Source: Paractinoplanes toevensis
Lineage (GTDB): Bacteria; Actinomycetota; Actinomycetes; Mycobacteriales; Micromonosporaceae
DNA: 64,000 nt
Reading direction: 5' to 3'
NCBI RefSeq assembly: GCF_018332695.1
Contig: NZ_BOQN01000051.1
Span: 1-64,000 of the forward strand
Shown: piece by piece, positions 40,839 through 49,978 of the stretch
Numbering within the stretch: the first letter of the stretch is position 1
How the letters are laid out: every line of letters begins with the position of its first letter
Position numbers and translations under genes: made by a program
The notes under the pieces: generated by a model
The model's database searches: none
Seen by the model: only the letters and a program-made list of their open reading frames with translations
What the model was told of the DNA's origin: nothing

Positions 40839-41737
40839 CCACGCTCCTCCGCAAAGCCCCGGCCGTCCTCGGCGGCCGGGGCCGGGCCGCCGGCTATCTG
40901 TTCATGGCGCCCAGCCTGCTGATCCTCGGCGTGTTCGTGCTCTTCCCGATCGGCCGGTCGCTCTGGTACAGCCTGCACAACTGGACCGTCGGCGCGGCCG
41001 AGCAACCGTGGACCGGCCTGGACAACTACACGAAGCTGTTCGGCGACGCGCAGTTCCGGCGGGCGCTGGCCAACACCCTGATCATCACGGTCGCCTCCAC
41101 CGCCGTACTCGTGGTGATCGGTCTTGGTCTGGCCCTGGCCCTGCAGTCGGAGAACGTGGTGAGCCGGGTGATCCGGTCGGCGTTCTTCTTCCCGACGGTC
41201 ATCTCGCTGACCACCGTCGGCATGGTCTGGCGCTTCCTGCTCGACCCGGACATCGGGCTGGTCGGCGGCGTGACCAGGGCGCTCGGGCTGGACCCGGTCA
41301 ACTGGCTGCAGTCCACCGCCCTGGCGCTGCCCACGGTGATCTTCGTGAACGTCTGGAAGAACGCCGGCTTCGTGATGATCGTGCTGGTGGCCGGGCTCAA
41401 GGCGATCCCGGGCGAGTACTACGAGGCCGCGTCGCTCGACGGAGCGGGACGGCTGCAGACGCTGCGGTCGATCACGCTGCCGGCGCTGCGCCCGACCATG
41501 CTCTTCGTGACCTTCATGGTCACCGTCCAGTCGCTGCAGCTGTTCGACCTCGTCTACGTGATGACCGGCGGCGGACCGCTTGACCACACCGAAACGCTGG
41601 TCACCAAGCTCTACCGCGACGGGTTCGTCAACTACGAGACCGGTTACGCGGCGGCCACCTCCTGGGTGCTGTTCATCGTGGTCGTGCTGGTCTCCGCCCT
41701 GCAACTACGGATCTTCAGGTACAACGATGCTGACTAA
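40835..41737 (+). CDS. CUT1 sugar ABC transporter permease, MalF/UgpA type
   Basis: 300 aa, about six membrane helices, coupling loop YYEAASLDGAGRLQTLRSI (EAA motif). GTG 40835 overlaps the binding-protein stop by 4 bp; the next permease begins 11 bp before this gene ends. Forms a heterodimer with the MalG-type protein. Confidence 0.93.
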   Translation: MTTLLRKAPAVLGGRGRAAGYLFMAPSLLILGVFVLFPIGRSLWYSLHNWTVGAAEQPWTGLDNYTKLFGDAQFRRALANTLIITVASTAVLVVIGLGLALALQSENVVSRVIRSAFFFPTVISLTTVGMVWRFLLDPDIGLVGGVTRALGLDPVNWLQSTALALPTVIFVNVWKNAGFVMIVLVAGLKAIPGEYYEAASLDGAGRLQTLRSITLPALRPTMLFVTFMVTVQSLQLFDLVYVMTGGGPLDHTETLVTKLYRDGFVNYETGYAAATSWVLFIVVVLVSALQLRIFRYNDAD

Positions 41738-42536
41738 ATCGCTGAAGTGGATCTACGTAGGCATCGGCCTGCTGCTGGCGATCGTGCCGCTGATCTGGAT
41801 GGTGGCGGGCTCGTTCCGCACCGAGGCCGACCTCTACGGGCACACCGCGAGCCTGCTCCCGCACGAGTGGACGCTGCACGGATACCGGGGTGTGTGGCAG
41901 CAGCTGCCGTTCCTGCGCCTGCTGTTCAACAGCGTGCTGTTCGCCGGGGTCACCACCGCGCTGACCGTGCTGTTCGACTCGATGTGCGCGTACGCCCTGG
42001 CCCGTCTGCGGTTCCGCGGCCGCACCGTGGCGTTCTGGCTGGTGCTGGTCACCCTGATGGTGCCGTTCCAGGTCACCCTGATCCCGGTGTTCATGGAGCT
42101 GTTCCACTTCGACTGGCTCAACACCTACCAGGGCCTGATCCTCCCCCGCGCGACCAGCGCGTTCGGCATCTTCCTGTTCCGCCAGTTCTTCATGAGCATC
42201 CCGAAGGAGCTGGACGAGGCCGCTCGCATCGACGGCGCCGGGCACCTGCGCATCTACTGGCGGGTGATCCTGCCGCTGGCCAAGCCGGCCATCGCCACGG
42301 TCGCCCTGCTCAACTTCACCAACCTCTGGAACGACCTGATCTGGCCGCTCGTGGTGAGCACCGACAACACCATGCAGACCCTGCCGGCCGGACTCGCGCT
42401 CTTCGCCGGACAGCACGTCACCGATCACGCGGTGCTGTTCGCGGGCGCCATCATCTCCCTGCTACCGATCGCGGTCGTGTTCTTCCTGGCGCAGCGTTAC
42501 TTCGTCGCCGGAATCTCGACCAGCGGCCTGAAATGA
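41727..42536 (+). CDS. CUT1 sugar ABC transporter permease, MalG/UgpE type
   Basis: 269 aa, about six membrane helices, coupling loop LDEAARIDGAGHLRIYWRV. No ATP-binding gene follows; actinobacterial CUT1 importers commonly share one MsiK-type ATPase encoded elsewhere. Overlaps the GH1 gene by 4 bp. Confidence 0.93.
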   Translation: MLTKSLKWIYVGIGLLLAIVPLIWMVAGSFRTEADLYGHTASLLPHEWTLHGYRGVWQQLPFLRLLFNSVLFAGVTTALTVLFDSMCAYALARLRFRGRTVAFWLVLVTLMVPFQVTLIPVFMELFHFDWLNTYQGLILPRATSAFGIFLFRQFFMSIPKELDEAARIDGAGHLRIYWRVILPLAKPAIATVALLNFTNLWNDLIWPLVVSTDNTMQTLPAGLALFAGQHVTDHAVLFAGAIISLLPIAVVFFLAQRYFVAGISTSGLK

Positions 42537-43837
42537 GCTCAGCGGTGCCATTCTTCTCCCCCGGCGATCTCCAGTGGCTGCTGGGCATCGAGGACACCTG
42601 CGTCTATCCGCCCGGCGCGTCGGGCATGACCCGGCTCGACGAGCACGCGCTGACCGGCCATGACGCCCGATGGCGGGACGACATGGTCGCGGCCGCCGAA
42701 TTCGGCGCCGGCGGTCTGCGGTACGGCGTGAGCTGGCCCCGGATCTGCCCGGCCCCCGGCGTCTACGACTGGTCGGAGCTGGACGAGCGGCTCCGGTTCG
42801 CCACCGGTGAGCTGGGCCTGACCGTCATCGCCGACCTGGTCCACTACGGGACGCCGACCTGGCTCGACAGCGCCTTCGCCGACCCGCGCTACCCGGCGGC
42901 GATCGCGGAGTTCGCGGCCGCTTTCGCCGCCCGCTACCGCGGTGTCGTCGACCATCTGACGCCATTGAACGAGCCGCTGACCACCGCGTCGTTCTGCGGG
43001 TTGCGCGGCGTGTGGCCACCCGCGCTGACCGGCTGGACCGGCTGGACCCGGGTGACGATGGGAATCGTCGAGGGCATCCGGCGGACCATCGCCGGGGTGC
43101 GGGCGGCGAACCCGGACGCGGTGATCGTGCACGTCGAGGCGGCCAGCATGTATTCGTCGGCCGACGACTCGCTGGCCGGCCACGCCGCGCTGCTGGCCGG
43201 GATCGGGCACCTGCCGACCGACCTGCTGCTCGGCCGGGTCGACTCCGATCACTCGTTGCACGACTGGCTGGTCTCGCAGGGCGCGACCGATCTCGATCGC
43301 TTCCGGACCGAGGTTCCCCGGATCGACATCCTGGGCGTCAACTACTACCCCGATCTGACCCCGCGGGTGATCGAGGAGGTGGACGGGCAGGTCCGGCAGG
43401 TCACCGCCAATCGGTGGGCCGAGGGACTGGAGTACGCGCTGCGGACCGCCCACGACCGCTACGGCCTGCCGATGGCGATCACCGAGACCAGCATCGAGGG
43501 CGACGAGAACACCCGCCGCCGGTGGGCCGAGGACTCCATCGCGGCCGTCCGCCGGCTGCGCGAGCAGGGCCTGGACATCCGCGGTTACACCTGGTGGCCG
43601 CTGCTCGACTTCGTCGACTGGTCCTATGCCTCCGGTGGCCGCAACGTCGAGGAGTTCATGCTCGACCCGGGCAGCGGCGCCACCCCGACCGCCGAGGTGT
43701 ACGCCGACGTGGCCCAGGGTGTCACGCCGTTCCTGCGGCGGATGGGACTGCTGCACGTCACCGAGACCGTGGACGGAGAACTGCTCCGGTCGGAGACCGA
43801 GGCCTCCACGGCGTACCGGAAGGAGACCAGCGCATGA
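42533..43837 (+). CDS. Glycoside hydrolase family 1-like beta-glycosidase
   Basis: 434 aa. TIM-barrel retaining glycosidase: acid/base Glu in LTPLNEPLTT and nucleophile Glu in MAITETSIEG, with GVSWPRICPAPGVYDW near the start and YTWWPLLDFVDWS late. GH1 nucleophile context is usually TENG; here TETS, as in divergent GH1 relatives. No signal peptide, so it should cleave imported glycosides in the cytosol. Coupled to the MalG-type and GH2 genes. Confidence 0.87.
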   Translation: MSSAVPFFSPGDLQWLLGIEDTCVYPPGASGMTRLDEHALTGHDARWRDDMVAAAEFGAGGLRYGVSWPRICPAPGVYDWSELDERLRFATGELGLTVIADLVHYGTPTWLDSAFADPRYPAAIAEFAAAFAARYRGVVDHLTPLNEPLTTASFCGLRGVWPPALTGWTGWTRVTMGIVEGIRRTIAGVRAANPDAVIVHVEAASMYSSADDSLAGHAALLAGIGHLPTDLLLGRVDSDHSLHDWLVSQGATDLDRFRTEVPRIDILGVNYYPDLTPRVIEEVDGQVRQVTANRWAEGLEYALRTAHDRYGLPMAITETSIEGDENTRRRWAEDSIAAVRRLREQGLDIRGYTWWPLLDFVDWSYASGGRNVEEFMLDPGSGATPTAEVYADVAQGVTPFLRRMGLLHVTETVDGELLRSETEASTAYRKETSA

Positions 43838-45555
43838 CGACTCCTCGTCCGCAACTGGTTCGTGAACACTGGGCCGACCTGTCCGGCGAGTGGCGGTTCG
43901 ACTACGAACCGGACAGCTGGAGCCGGACCATCGTGGTGCCGTTCCCGCCCGAGTCCGCCGCCTCCGGTATCGGGGACACCGGCTTTCACGACGTCCTCTG
44001 GTACGAGCGCGACGTCCCCTGGGACACCATCGTCGCCGCCGGGTACGACCCGGAGCTGCGACCCCGGCTGGTGGTGCGGTTCGGCGCGGTCGACTACCGC
44101 TGCACGGTCTGGCTCAACGGCGCCAAGCTCGGCGACCACGAGGGCGGTCACACCCCGTTCGGCTTCGACGTGCAGGACCATCTGAAACCCGATCAAGATC
44201 AAATTTTGACGGTACGGGCGGAGGACCGCGCCGCCGACGTCGGGCAGCCGCGGGGCAAACAGGACTGGCGGCGCGACGCGCACGTCATCTGGTACGACCG
44301 GACCTCCGGGATCTGGCAGCCGGTGTGGCTCGAGGCGACCGCCGCGGTGGCCGTGGAGAGCCTGCACTGGACGGCCGACCTGCCGACCGCGACGGTGCGC
44401 GCCGAGATCGGGCTCAACCAGCCCCCGCCGCCGGGCACGTCGTGCGAGATCGAGCTGTGGCACGACTCCCTGCTCGGCGCGGTCCGGGTTCCGGTCGCCG
44501 GGCAGCGCACGGTCGCCACGATCACGCTGCCCGGCCAGCAGAACGGGCAGGCGTACGAGGAACTGCTCTGGTCGCCCGAGCGGCCCACCCTGATCGACGC
44601 GACGGTCCGGGTCGGCGGGGACGAGGTCGCCTCGTACCTGGGGCTGAGGTCCACCGCCGTGGCCGACGGTCAGTTCCTGCTCAACGACCGCCCCTGCTAC
44701 CTGCGATCGGTGCTGAGCCAGGGCTTCTGGCCCTCGTCCCACCTGGCCGCTCCGGGTGAGCAGGCCCTCGAGGACGAGGTCCGGCTCATCCTCAGCCTCG
44801 GCTTCAACGCCGCGCGCATACACCAGAAGGTCGAGGACCCCCGGTTCCTGTACTGGGCCGACCGGCTCGGCCTGCTGGTCTGGGGTGAGGCGCCGGCCGC
44901 CTACGAGTTCTCCCCCACCGCCGTGGCCCGCACCACGCGCGAGTGGCTGGAGGTGCTGGAGCGGGACCGCTCACACCCGTCGATCATCACCTGGGTGCCG
45001 CACAACGAGAGCTGGGGCATCCAGCACGTCGCGCACGACCCACGCCAGGCCGCGTTCGTCCGCGGGCTGTACGAACTGACCCACGCCGTCGACGGCACCC
45101 GGCCGGTGATCGCCAACGACGGGTGGGAGCACGTGGGCTCCGACATCCTGTCCGTGCACGACTACGACGACGATCCGGCCACCCTGCGCGACCGCTACGG
45201 CCCGGGGGCCCGCGATCGCCTGGCCGAGGGGATCGGCCCGGCGGGACGGCGGATGCGCGTACGCGATCCGATTCTGCCGTCCGCCCCGCTGATGCTGACC
45301 GAGTTCGGCGGCATCAAGTTCGCGCCGGACGGCGCGGCGTCCTGGGGTTACACGGCGGCCGAGTCGCCCGAGCAGTTCGCGGAGCGGCTGGCCGCGCTCT
45401 ACGCCGCGCTGCGCGCGTCGCCCGAGCTGGCCGGCACCTGTTACACCCAGCTCACCGACACCATGCAGGAGGCCAACGGCCTGCTCACCGCCGACCGGAA
45501 GCCCAAGCTGGACCCCGCGCTGATCCGGTCGATCGTGTCAGGCACAACCGCATGA
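43834..45555 (+). CDS. Glycoside hydrolase family 2 protein
   Basis: 573 aa. N-terminal sugar-binding beta-sandwich (WLNGAKLGDHEGGHTPFGFD), immunoglobulin-like domain, then the TIM barrel with acid/base in VPHNESWG and nucleophile Glu in LMLTEFGG. Short for GH2 (no C-terminal extra domains). Acts on beta-galactosides, glucuronides or mannosides. Cytosolic (no signal). Its 3' end overlaps the convergent LacI gene by 18 bp. Confidence 0.9.
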   Translation: MTTPRPQLVREHWADLSGEWRFDYEPDSWSRTIVVPFPPESAASGIGDTGFHDVLWYERDVPWDTIVAAGYDPELRPRLVVRFGAVDYRCTVWLNGAKLGDHEGGHTPFGFDVQDHLKPDQDQILTVRAEDRAADVGQPRGKQDWRRDAHVIWYDRTSGIWQPVWLEATAAVAVESLHWTADLPTATVRAEIGLNQPPPPGTSCEIELWHDSLLGAVRVPVAGQRTVATITLPGQQNGQAYEELLWSPERPTLIDATVRVGGDEVASYLGLRSTAVADGQFLLNDRPCYLRSVLSQGFWPSSHLAAPGEQALEDEVRLILSLGFNAARIHQKVEDPRFLYWADRLGLLVWGEAPAAYEFSPTAVARTTREWLEVLERDRSHPSIITWVPHNESWGIQHVAHDPRQAAFVRGLYELTHAVDGTRPVIANDGWEHVGSDILSVHDYDDDPATLRDRYGPGARDRLAEGIGPAGRRMRVRDPILPSAPLMLTEFGGIKFAPDGAASWGYTAAESPEQFAERLAALYAALRASPELAGTCYTQLTDTMQEANGLLTADRKPKLDPALIRSIVSGTTA

Positions 45556-46569
45556 CTGACGGAAGCGGAAGCTGACCTCGGCGTCCCGGCGGGTCCACTC
45601 GGCGGTCCCGCCGTCGATCAGCTTCAGCAGCCGCTCGGTCGCCGCCACGGCCATCTCCTCCGCCGGAACACTCACGGTGGAGATGGCCGGGGTGGTCACC
45701 CGGGACAGTCCGAAGTCGTCGAAGCCGATCAGCGCGACATCCCCCGGCACGTCGCGGCCGCGCCCGCGCAGCGCGGTCAGCGCGCCGAAGGCCATGTCGT
45801 CGTTGGCCGCCACGATCCCGTCGAACGTGTCCTCCAGCCCGTCGACGAGCTCGCGCCCGCGCTCCTCGCTGAAATCGCCCTCCAGGACGATCGCGTCCGC
45901 CCCGATGCCGTACGCCGTGACGGCGTCGAGGAAACCGTCGCGCCGGTCGACCCCGGTCTGATGGTCGAGCGGCCCGGTCAGGTGCAGCAGGCGACGCCGG
46001 CCGTGCACCTCGATCAGGTGCTCGGTCGCGGCCCGGGAGGCCGACCGGTCGTCCACGCCGATCGTGATCGCGTCGGTCAGCTGCGGGAAGTTGCCGATCA
46101 GCACCAGCGGCAGCCCGCTGGCCAGCAGCCGGTCAACGGTCTCGTCCTCGATCGCGGCACTGGTCAGGACAGCGCCGTCGGCGCTGTTGGAGCGCATCAC
46201 CCGCTCGTAGGCGGTGAGCCCGCGCGCGGTGTCGGCGTTGGTGGCGATCAGCACCTGGGTGTCGTGGTCGTTGGCCACCGAGGTGACGCCGCTGAGCACG
46301 TGCATGAAGTAGCTGTGCCCGAACACGTGCCGCGAGGTGGTGGGGACGATCAGGGCGATGGCGCCGGCCCGCTGCTTGCGCAGGGCCCGTGCCGCCGAAC
46401 TGCCCACATAACCGAGCTCGGCCGCGGCCAGCCGGACGGCCTCCTTGGTGGCCGGGCTGATCCGGTCGCTGTCGGCCAGCGCCATCGAGCACGCCGCCGG
46501 GGTGATGCCGACCCGGGCCGCGACGTCCCGCAACGTGACCCGCTTGCCCGTCGCACTCCTGGCCACCAC
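45538..46569 (-). CDS. LacI family transcriptional repressor
   Basis: 343 aa. N-terminal HTH (VTLRDVAARVGITPAACSMAL), hinge LGYVGSSAARALRKQR, then a periplasmic-binding-like sensor domain. Probably represses the convergent sugar/glycosidase operon. Matching sites GCTTAATCGATGAAGC (39476) and GCTTGATCGATTAATC (46579) support autoregulation plus control of the transporter operon. The inducer is expected to be the imported glycoside. Confidence 0.92.
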   Translation of the reverse strand: MVARSATGKRVTLRDVAARVGITPAACSMALADSDRISPATKEAVRLAAAELGYVGSSAARALRKQRAGAIALIVPTTSRHVFGHSYFMHVLSGVTSVANDHDTQVLIATNADTARGLTAYERVMRSNSADGAVLTSAAIEDETVDRLLASGLPLVLIGNFPQLTDAITIGVDDRSASRAATEHLIEVHGRRRLLHLTGPLDHQTGVDRRDGFLDAVTAYGIGADAIVLEGDFSEERGRELVDGLEDTFDGIVAANDDMAFGALTALRGRGRDVPGDVALIGFDDFGLSRVTTPAISTVSVPAEEMAVAATERLLKLIDGGTAEWTRRDAEVSFRFRQSCGCA

Positions 46570-46578
46570 GCCTCCCCC

Positions 46579-46594
46579 GCTTGATCGATTAATC
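46579..46594. promoter_or_regulatory. LacI-type operator GCTTGATCGATTAATC upstream of lacI
   Basis: 10 bp upstream of the LacI start in a 43-bp gap; core TTGATCGATTAA at 46581-46592. Pairs with 39476-39491. Confidence 0.65.
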
Positions 46595-46612
46595 GTAGCG
46601 GGGTGGGTGCGG

Positions 46613-48172
46613 TCAGATGTCCGTGGTGAGGATCCTCTCGAGGTTGCGCTCGGCGAGGGCGGTGATCGTGACGAACGGGTTGACCCCGGTGCTGCCGGGG
46701 ATCAGCGAGCCGTCCACCACGTACAGCCCGGGGTAGCCGGGCAGCCGGCCGTAGTTGTCGGTGGCCTGGTTGAGGACGCAACCGCCGAGCGGGTGGTAGG
46801 TGAGGTCGTCGCCCCAGACCTTGTTCGGCCCGAACAGGTCGCTGCGGTAGACGGTGGCCTGGGCCTTGTTGATGGTGTCGAAGACCCGCTTGGCCGCGTT
46901 GACGGCCGGCTGGTTCTGCGCGGTCTGCCAGCTCAGCCCGACCGCGCCGGTCGAGGAGTTCCAGCTGAACTGGGCCCGGTTGGGGTTCTTGGTGATGGCC
47001 AGGTAGAGGCTGATCCACAGCTCGGTGCCGGCCGGGAACGGGGCGATCTCGGCGAAGACCGGCCCGGCCGGGTCGGCCCAGTTGTCGATGCCCATGGCCG
47101 GCATGCCGGACTGCAGCGCACCGGTGGTGTTCCAGATGTGGTTGGCCCGGGCGACCATGACGTTGCCGTTGTTGCCCCAGCCCTGACCGACCGCGGCCGG
47201 CAGGTTCGGCAGCCTGCCCTGGGCCCGCATCGCGACCAGCAGCTTGCTGGTGCCGACGCTGCCGGCCGCGAAGAACACCCGATCGGCCCGGACGGTCTTG
47301 GTGGCCACCGTGGCCCCGGCGGTGTCGAGCTGGTTCATCGTCACCGAATAGCCACCGGCGGCGGCCGGTGCGACCGCGGTGACCGCGTGCTGGGCGGTGA
47401 TCGTCAGCCGGCCGGTGGCGGCCGCGGCGGCCAGGTAGGTCTTGTCCAGCGACCGCTTGCCGTAGTTGTTGCCGTAGATGACCTCGCTGGCCAGCGCCGA
47501 CCGCGGCACCGTATTCGCCTGCTCCTGCTTCATGTAGCCGAAGTCGTAGACGTTGTTGAGGAAGGTCGTCGCGTAGCCGGAGGCCTTGGCCTGATCGCGG
47601 CTGACCCGGGCGAACTGGTAGCAGTCCGCGGTCTCGAACCAGGCGGGGTCGATGGCGTTGACGCCGAGCGCCGCGTTGGCCCGCGGGAAGTACGTGTCGT
47701 ACATCGAGGCGACGTCGACCGACGGCAGGATCTGGGCGAAGTAGTCGCGCTTGGGCACCACGGCCATGCCGCCGTTGACCAGCGAGCCGCCGCCGACGCC
47801 CCGGCCCTGGTAGACCCGGATGCCGGGGAACTTCTCCGAGTCCAGCACCCCGGTGTATCTGGCGATCGACTTGTTGACGGGGATGCCGAGGAAGTAGCCG
47901 AGCGGCTGATCGGTGGTGGTGCGCAGCCAGTACGACCGCTGGTCCGGGCTGAGCATGCCGCAGAAGACCTTGCCGTCCGAGCCGGGCGTGTTCCACGCCA
48001 TGCCCATCTCGACGACGACGGTCGCGATCCCGGCCTGGGTCAGGCGCAGCGCGGCGACCGCGCCGCCGTAGCCGCTGCCGATGACCAGCGCGGGCACGTG
48101 GTCGTCGTTGGCCAGGGTGGCCAGCGGCAGCCCGAGCGCGGCGGCCTTCATCAACGTGCGCCGGCGCACCAT
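46613..48172 (-). CDS. choA: Cholesterol oxidase (class I, GMC family), exported
   Basis: 519 aa. Tat-like N-terminus MVRRRTLMKAAALG, FAD motif GSGYGG (32-37), the substrate-lid segment WNTPGSDGKVFCGMLSP, and C-terminal catalytic His in LTYHPLGGC and Asn in STGVNPFVT, all characteristic of Streptomyces-type cholesterol oxidase. Oxidises and isomerises 3-beta-hydroxysterols to 4-en-3-ones, making H2O2. Signal seems short: a Tat motif is followed within about 25 residues by the flavin fold. Begins 1 bp after the kstD stop. Confidence 0.93.
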   Translation of the reverse strand: MVRRRTLMKAAALGLPLATLANDDHVPALVIGSGYGGAVAALRLTQAGIATVVVEMGMAWNTPGSDGKVFCGMLSPDQRSYWLRTTTDQPLGYFLGIPVNKSIARYTGVLDSEKFPGIRVYQGRGVGGGSLVNGGMAVVPKRDYFAQILPSVDVASMYDTYFPRANAALGVNAIDPAWFETADCYQFARVSRDQAKASGYATTFLNNVYDFGYMKQEQANTVPRSALASEVIYGNNYGKRSLDKTYLAAAAATGRLTITAQHAVTAVAPAAAGGYSVTMNQLDTAGATVATKTVRADRVFFAAGSVGTSKLLVAMRAQGRLPNLPAAVGQGWGNNGNVMVARANHIWNTTGALQSGMPAMGIDNWADPAGPVFAEIAPFPAGTELWISLYLAITKNPNRAQFSWNSSTGAVGLSWQTAQNQPAVNAAKRVFDTINKAQATVYRSDLFGPNKVWGDDLTYHPLGGCVLNQATDNYGRLPGYPGLYVVDGSLIPGSTGVNPFVTITALAERNLERILTTDI

Positions 48173-48173
48173 C

Positions 48174-49916
48174 TCAGGCTCCGTCGGCGAGATCGTCGGC
48201 CGCGATGTATCCGAACGTCATCGCGGGTCCGATGGTGGAGCCGGCTCCGGCGTAGCTGTGGCCCATCACCGCGGCACTGGAGTTGCCGGCCGCGTACAGG
48301 CCGGGGATGACCGTGCCGTCCGCGCGCACCACCCGGGCGCGGGGGTCGGTCCGCAGGCCGCCCTTGGTGCCGAGGTCACCCGGCACCAGCTTGCAGGCGT
48401 AGTACGGCGCCAGCCAGAGCGGGGCGAGGCAGGAGTTCGGGGTGACCGCGGGATCGGTGTAGTAGTGGTCGTACGCGCTGTCGCCGCGGTGGAAGTCGGT
48501 GTCCTTGCCGCTGCGGGCGAACCCGTTGAACCGGGAGACGGTGGCGGACAGCGCGGCGGCCGGGACCCCGATCTTGGCGGCCAGTCCGCCGAGCGTCCAG
48601 TCCTTGACGACCGCCCCCGACGAGAACCACTCGGCCGGGAACGGCAGGAGGGGCGCGACGTCCCGGAACAGGTACCGGTTGCGGTAGTTCTGGTCGAAGA
48701 TCAGCCAGGACGGGATGTCCTGCTTGGCGTACATGACGTGCACGACGTCGCTGTAGGGCGCGGCCTCGTTGACGAAACGCACCCCGGCGTCGTTGACGAT
48801 CAGGCTGCCCGGAAGGGTGCGCTCGGCCAGGCAGAAGTACGGCTCCCCGGGCAGCGGGATGGCCGGCCCCCACCACGAGTCGTCGAGGAAGTCGGTGGCC
48901 GCGCCCGCGCGCAGCCCGGCCTGGATGCCGTCGCCGGTGTTCTCCTTGGCGCCCACGGTCCAGTCGACGCCGATCGGCTGCTGCTGATAGGCCAGCCGCA
49001 TCGCGAGGTTGTGCTCGAATCCGCCCGCCGCGACCAGGACACCCCGGTTGGCGGTGATGCCGGTCGCGACCCCGTTGCGGGTGACGACGACGCCGGTGAC
49101 CCGGCCGCTCGGGGCGATCTGCAGATCGGTCAGCGGCGTGTTCAGCCAGACCGGCACGCCCGCGGCGGCCAGTCCCGCGCGCAGGGCTCCGGCGAGCGCC
49201 TGCCCCATGGTCAGCGGTGTCTTGCCGGCCAGGGTGGCCGCCGTGTAGCGCGCGACGCACTCGGCCGCGACGGCCGTGCCCTTCGCGTTGACCAGCGCCA
49301 GGTTCAGCCACTTGTAGTCGGCGCTGAACACGGTCAGGCCGGGCGGCGTCGCCAGATAGGCCGGGTTGAGGTTGGCCAGTTCCGCACCGAGCAGCTTGCC
49401 GTCGAACAGGTCCGGCTCGATGGAGCGCCCGCGCGCGATGCCGCCGGGCAGCTCGGGGTAGTAGTCGGAGTAGCCGTCCATGTAGCGGAACCGCAGCGGG
49501 CTGTTCGCCATGACGAAGGAGATCATCGGCGGACCGTTGTCGAGGAACGCCCGCTGCTTCGCGGTCGGGACGTCACTGCCGACGACGGCGGCGAGGTAAC
49601 TGGTCGCCTTGGCCGGCGTGTCCGGCACCCCGGCGGCGAGGATGACCTGGTTGTTGGGGATCCAGATGCCGGCCCCCGAGCGGGCGGCCGAACCGCCGAA
49701 GGTCGGCGCCTTCTCCACCACCAGGACGCTGAGCCCGCGTTTGGCGGCGCGCAGGGCCGCGGTCATCCCGGCGGCGCCACAGCCGATGACCACGACGTCG
49801 TACGCCGCTTGGGCAGCCCGCGCCGGACTGCCCAGCGCGGACGAACCGGCGACCAGGCCGGTTCCGATGGCGGCGGCGCCGGTGAGGACCTGGCGCCGTT
49901 TGAGGTGAGCGGACAT
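48174..49916 (-). CDS. kstD: 3-ketosteroid delta-1-dehydrogenase-like flavoprotein
   Basis: 580 aa. FAD motif GCGAAG (45-50) after a Tat-like leader (KRRQVLTGAAAIGTG). Near the C-terminus, HSYAGAGSTIGPAMTFGY matches the Tyr-x-Gly-x-Gly region of KstD. Introduces the 1,2 double bond into ring A. The N-terminal Tat signal is unusual, as KstD proteins are normally cytosolic, so it may be membrane-associated or exported with the oxidase. A related flavoprotein function cannot be excluded. Start ATG 49916 with GAGGAG; a KstR-type site lies 24 bp upstream. Confidence 0.85.
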   Translation of the reverse strand: MSAHLKRRQVLTGAAAIGTGLVAGSSALGSPARAAQAAYDVVVIGCGAAGMTAALRAAKRGLSVLVVEKAPTFGGSAARSGAGIWIPNNQVILAAGVPDTPAKATSYLAAVVGSDVPTAKQRAFLDNGPPMISFVMANSPLRFRYMDGYSDYYPELPGGIARGRSIEPDLFDGKLLGAELANLNPAYLATPPGLTVFSADYKWLNLALVNAKGTAVAAECVARYTAATLAGKTPLTMGQALAGALRAGLAAAGVPVWLNTPLTDLQIAPSGRVTGVVVTRNGVATGITANRGVLVAAGGFEHNLAMRLAYQQQPIGVDWTVGAKENTGDGIQAGLRAGAATDFLDDSWWGPAIPLPGEPYFCLAERTLPGSLIVNDAGVRFVNEAAPYSDVVHVMYAKQDIPSWLIFDQNYRNRYLFRDVAPLLPFPAEWFSSGAVVKDWTLGGLAAKIGVPAAALSATVSRFNGFARSGKDTDFHRGDSAYDHYYTDPAVTPNSCLAPLWLAPYYACKLVPGDLGTKGGLRTDPRARVVRADGTVIPGLYAAGNSSAAVMGHSYAGAGSTIGPAMTFGYIAADDLADGA

Positions 49917-49939
49917 AGAAGCTCCTCGGACGTTGGAGC

Positions 49940-49953
49940 TATAACGTGTTCTA
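49940..49953. promoter_or_regulatory. KstR-type operator TATAACGTGTTCTA
   Basis: Fits TNNAACNNGTTNNA, the published KstR consensus. 23-24 bp upstream of the kstD start in a 62-bp gap. Confidence 0.7.
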
Positions 49954-49978
49954 CTATCAGGCCGCTGAGCCCGCCCTG

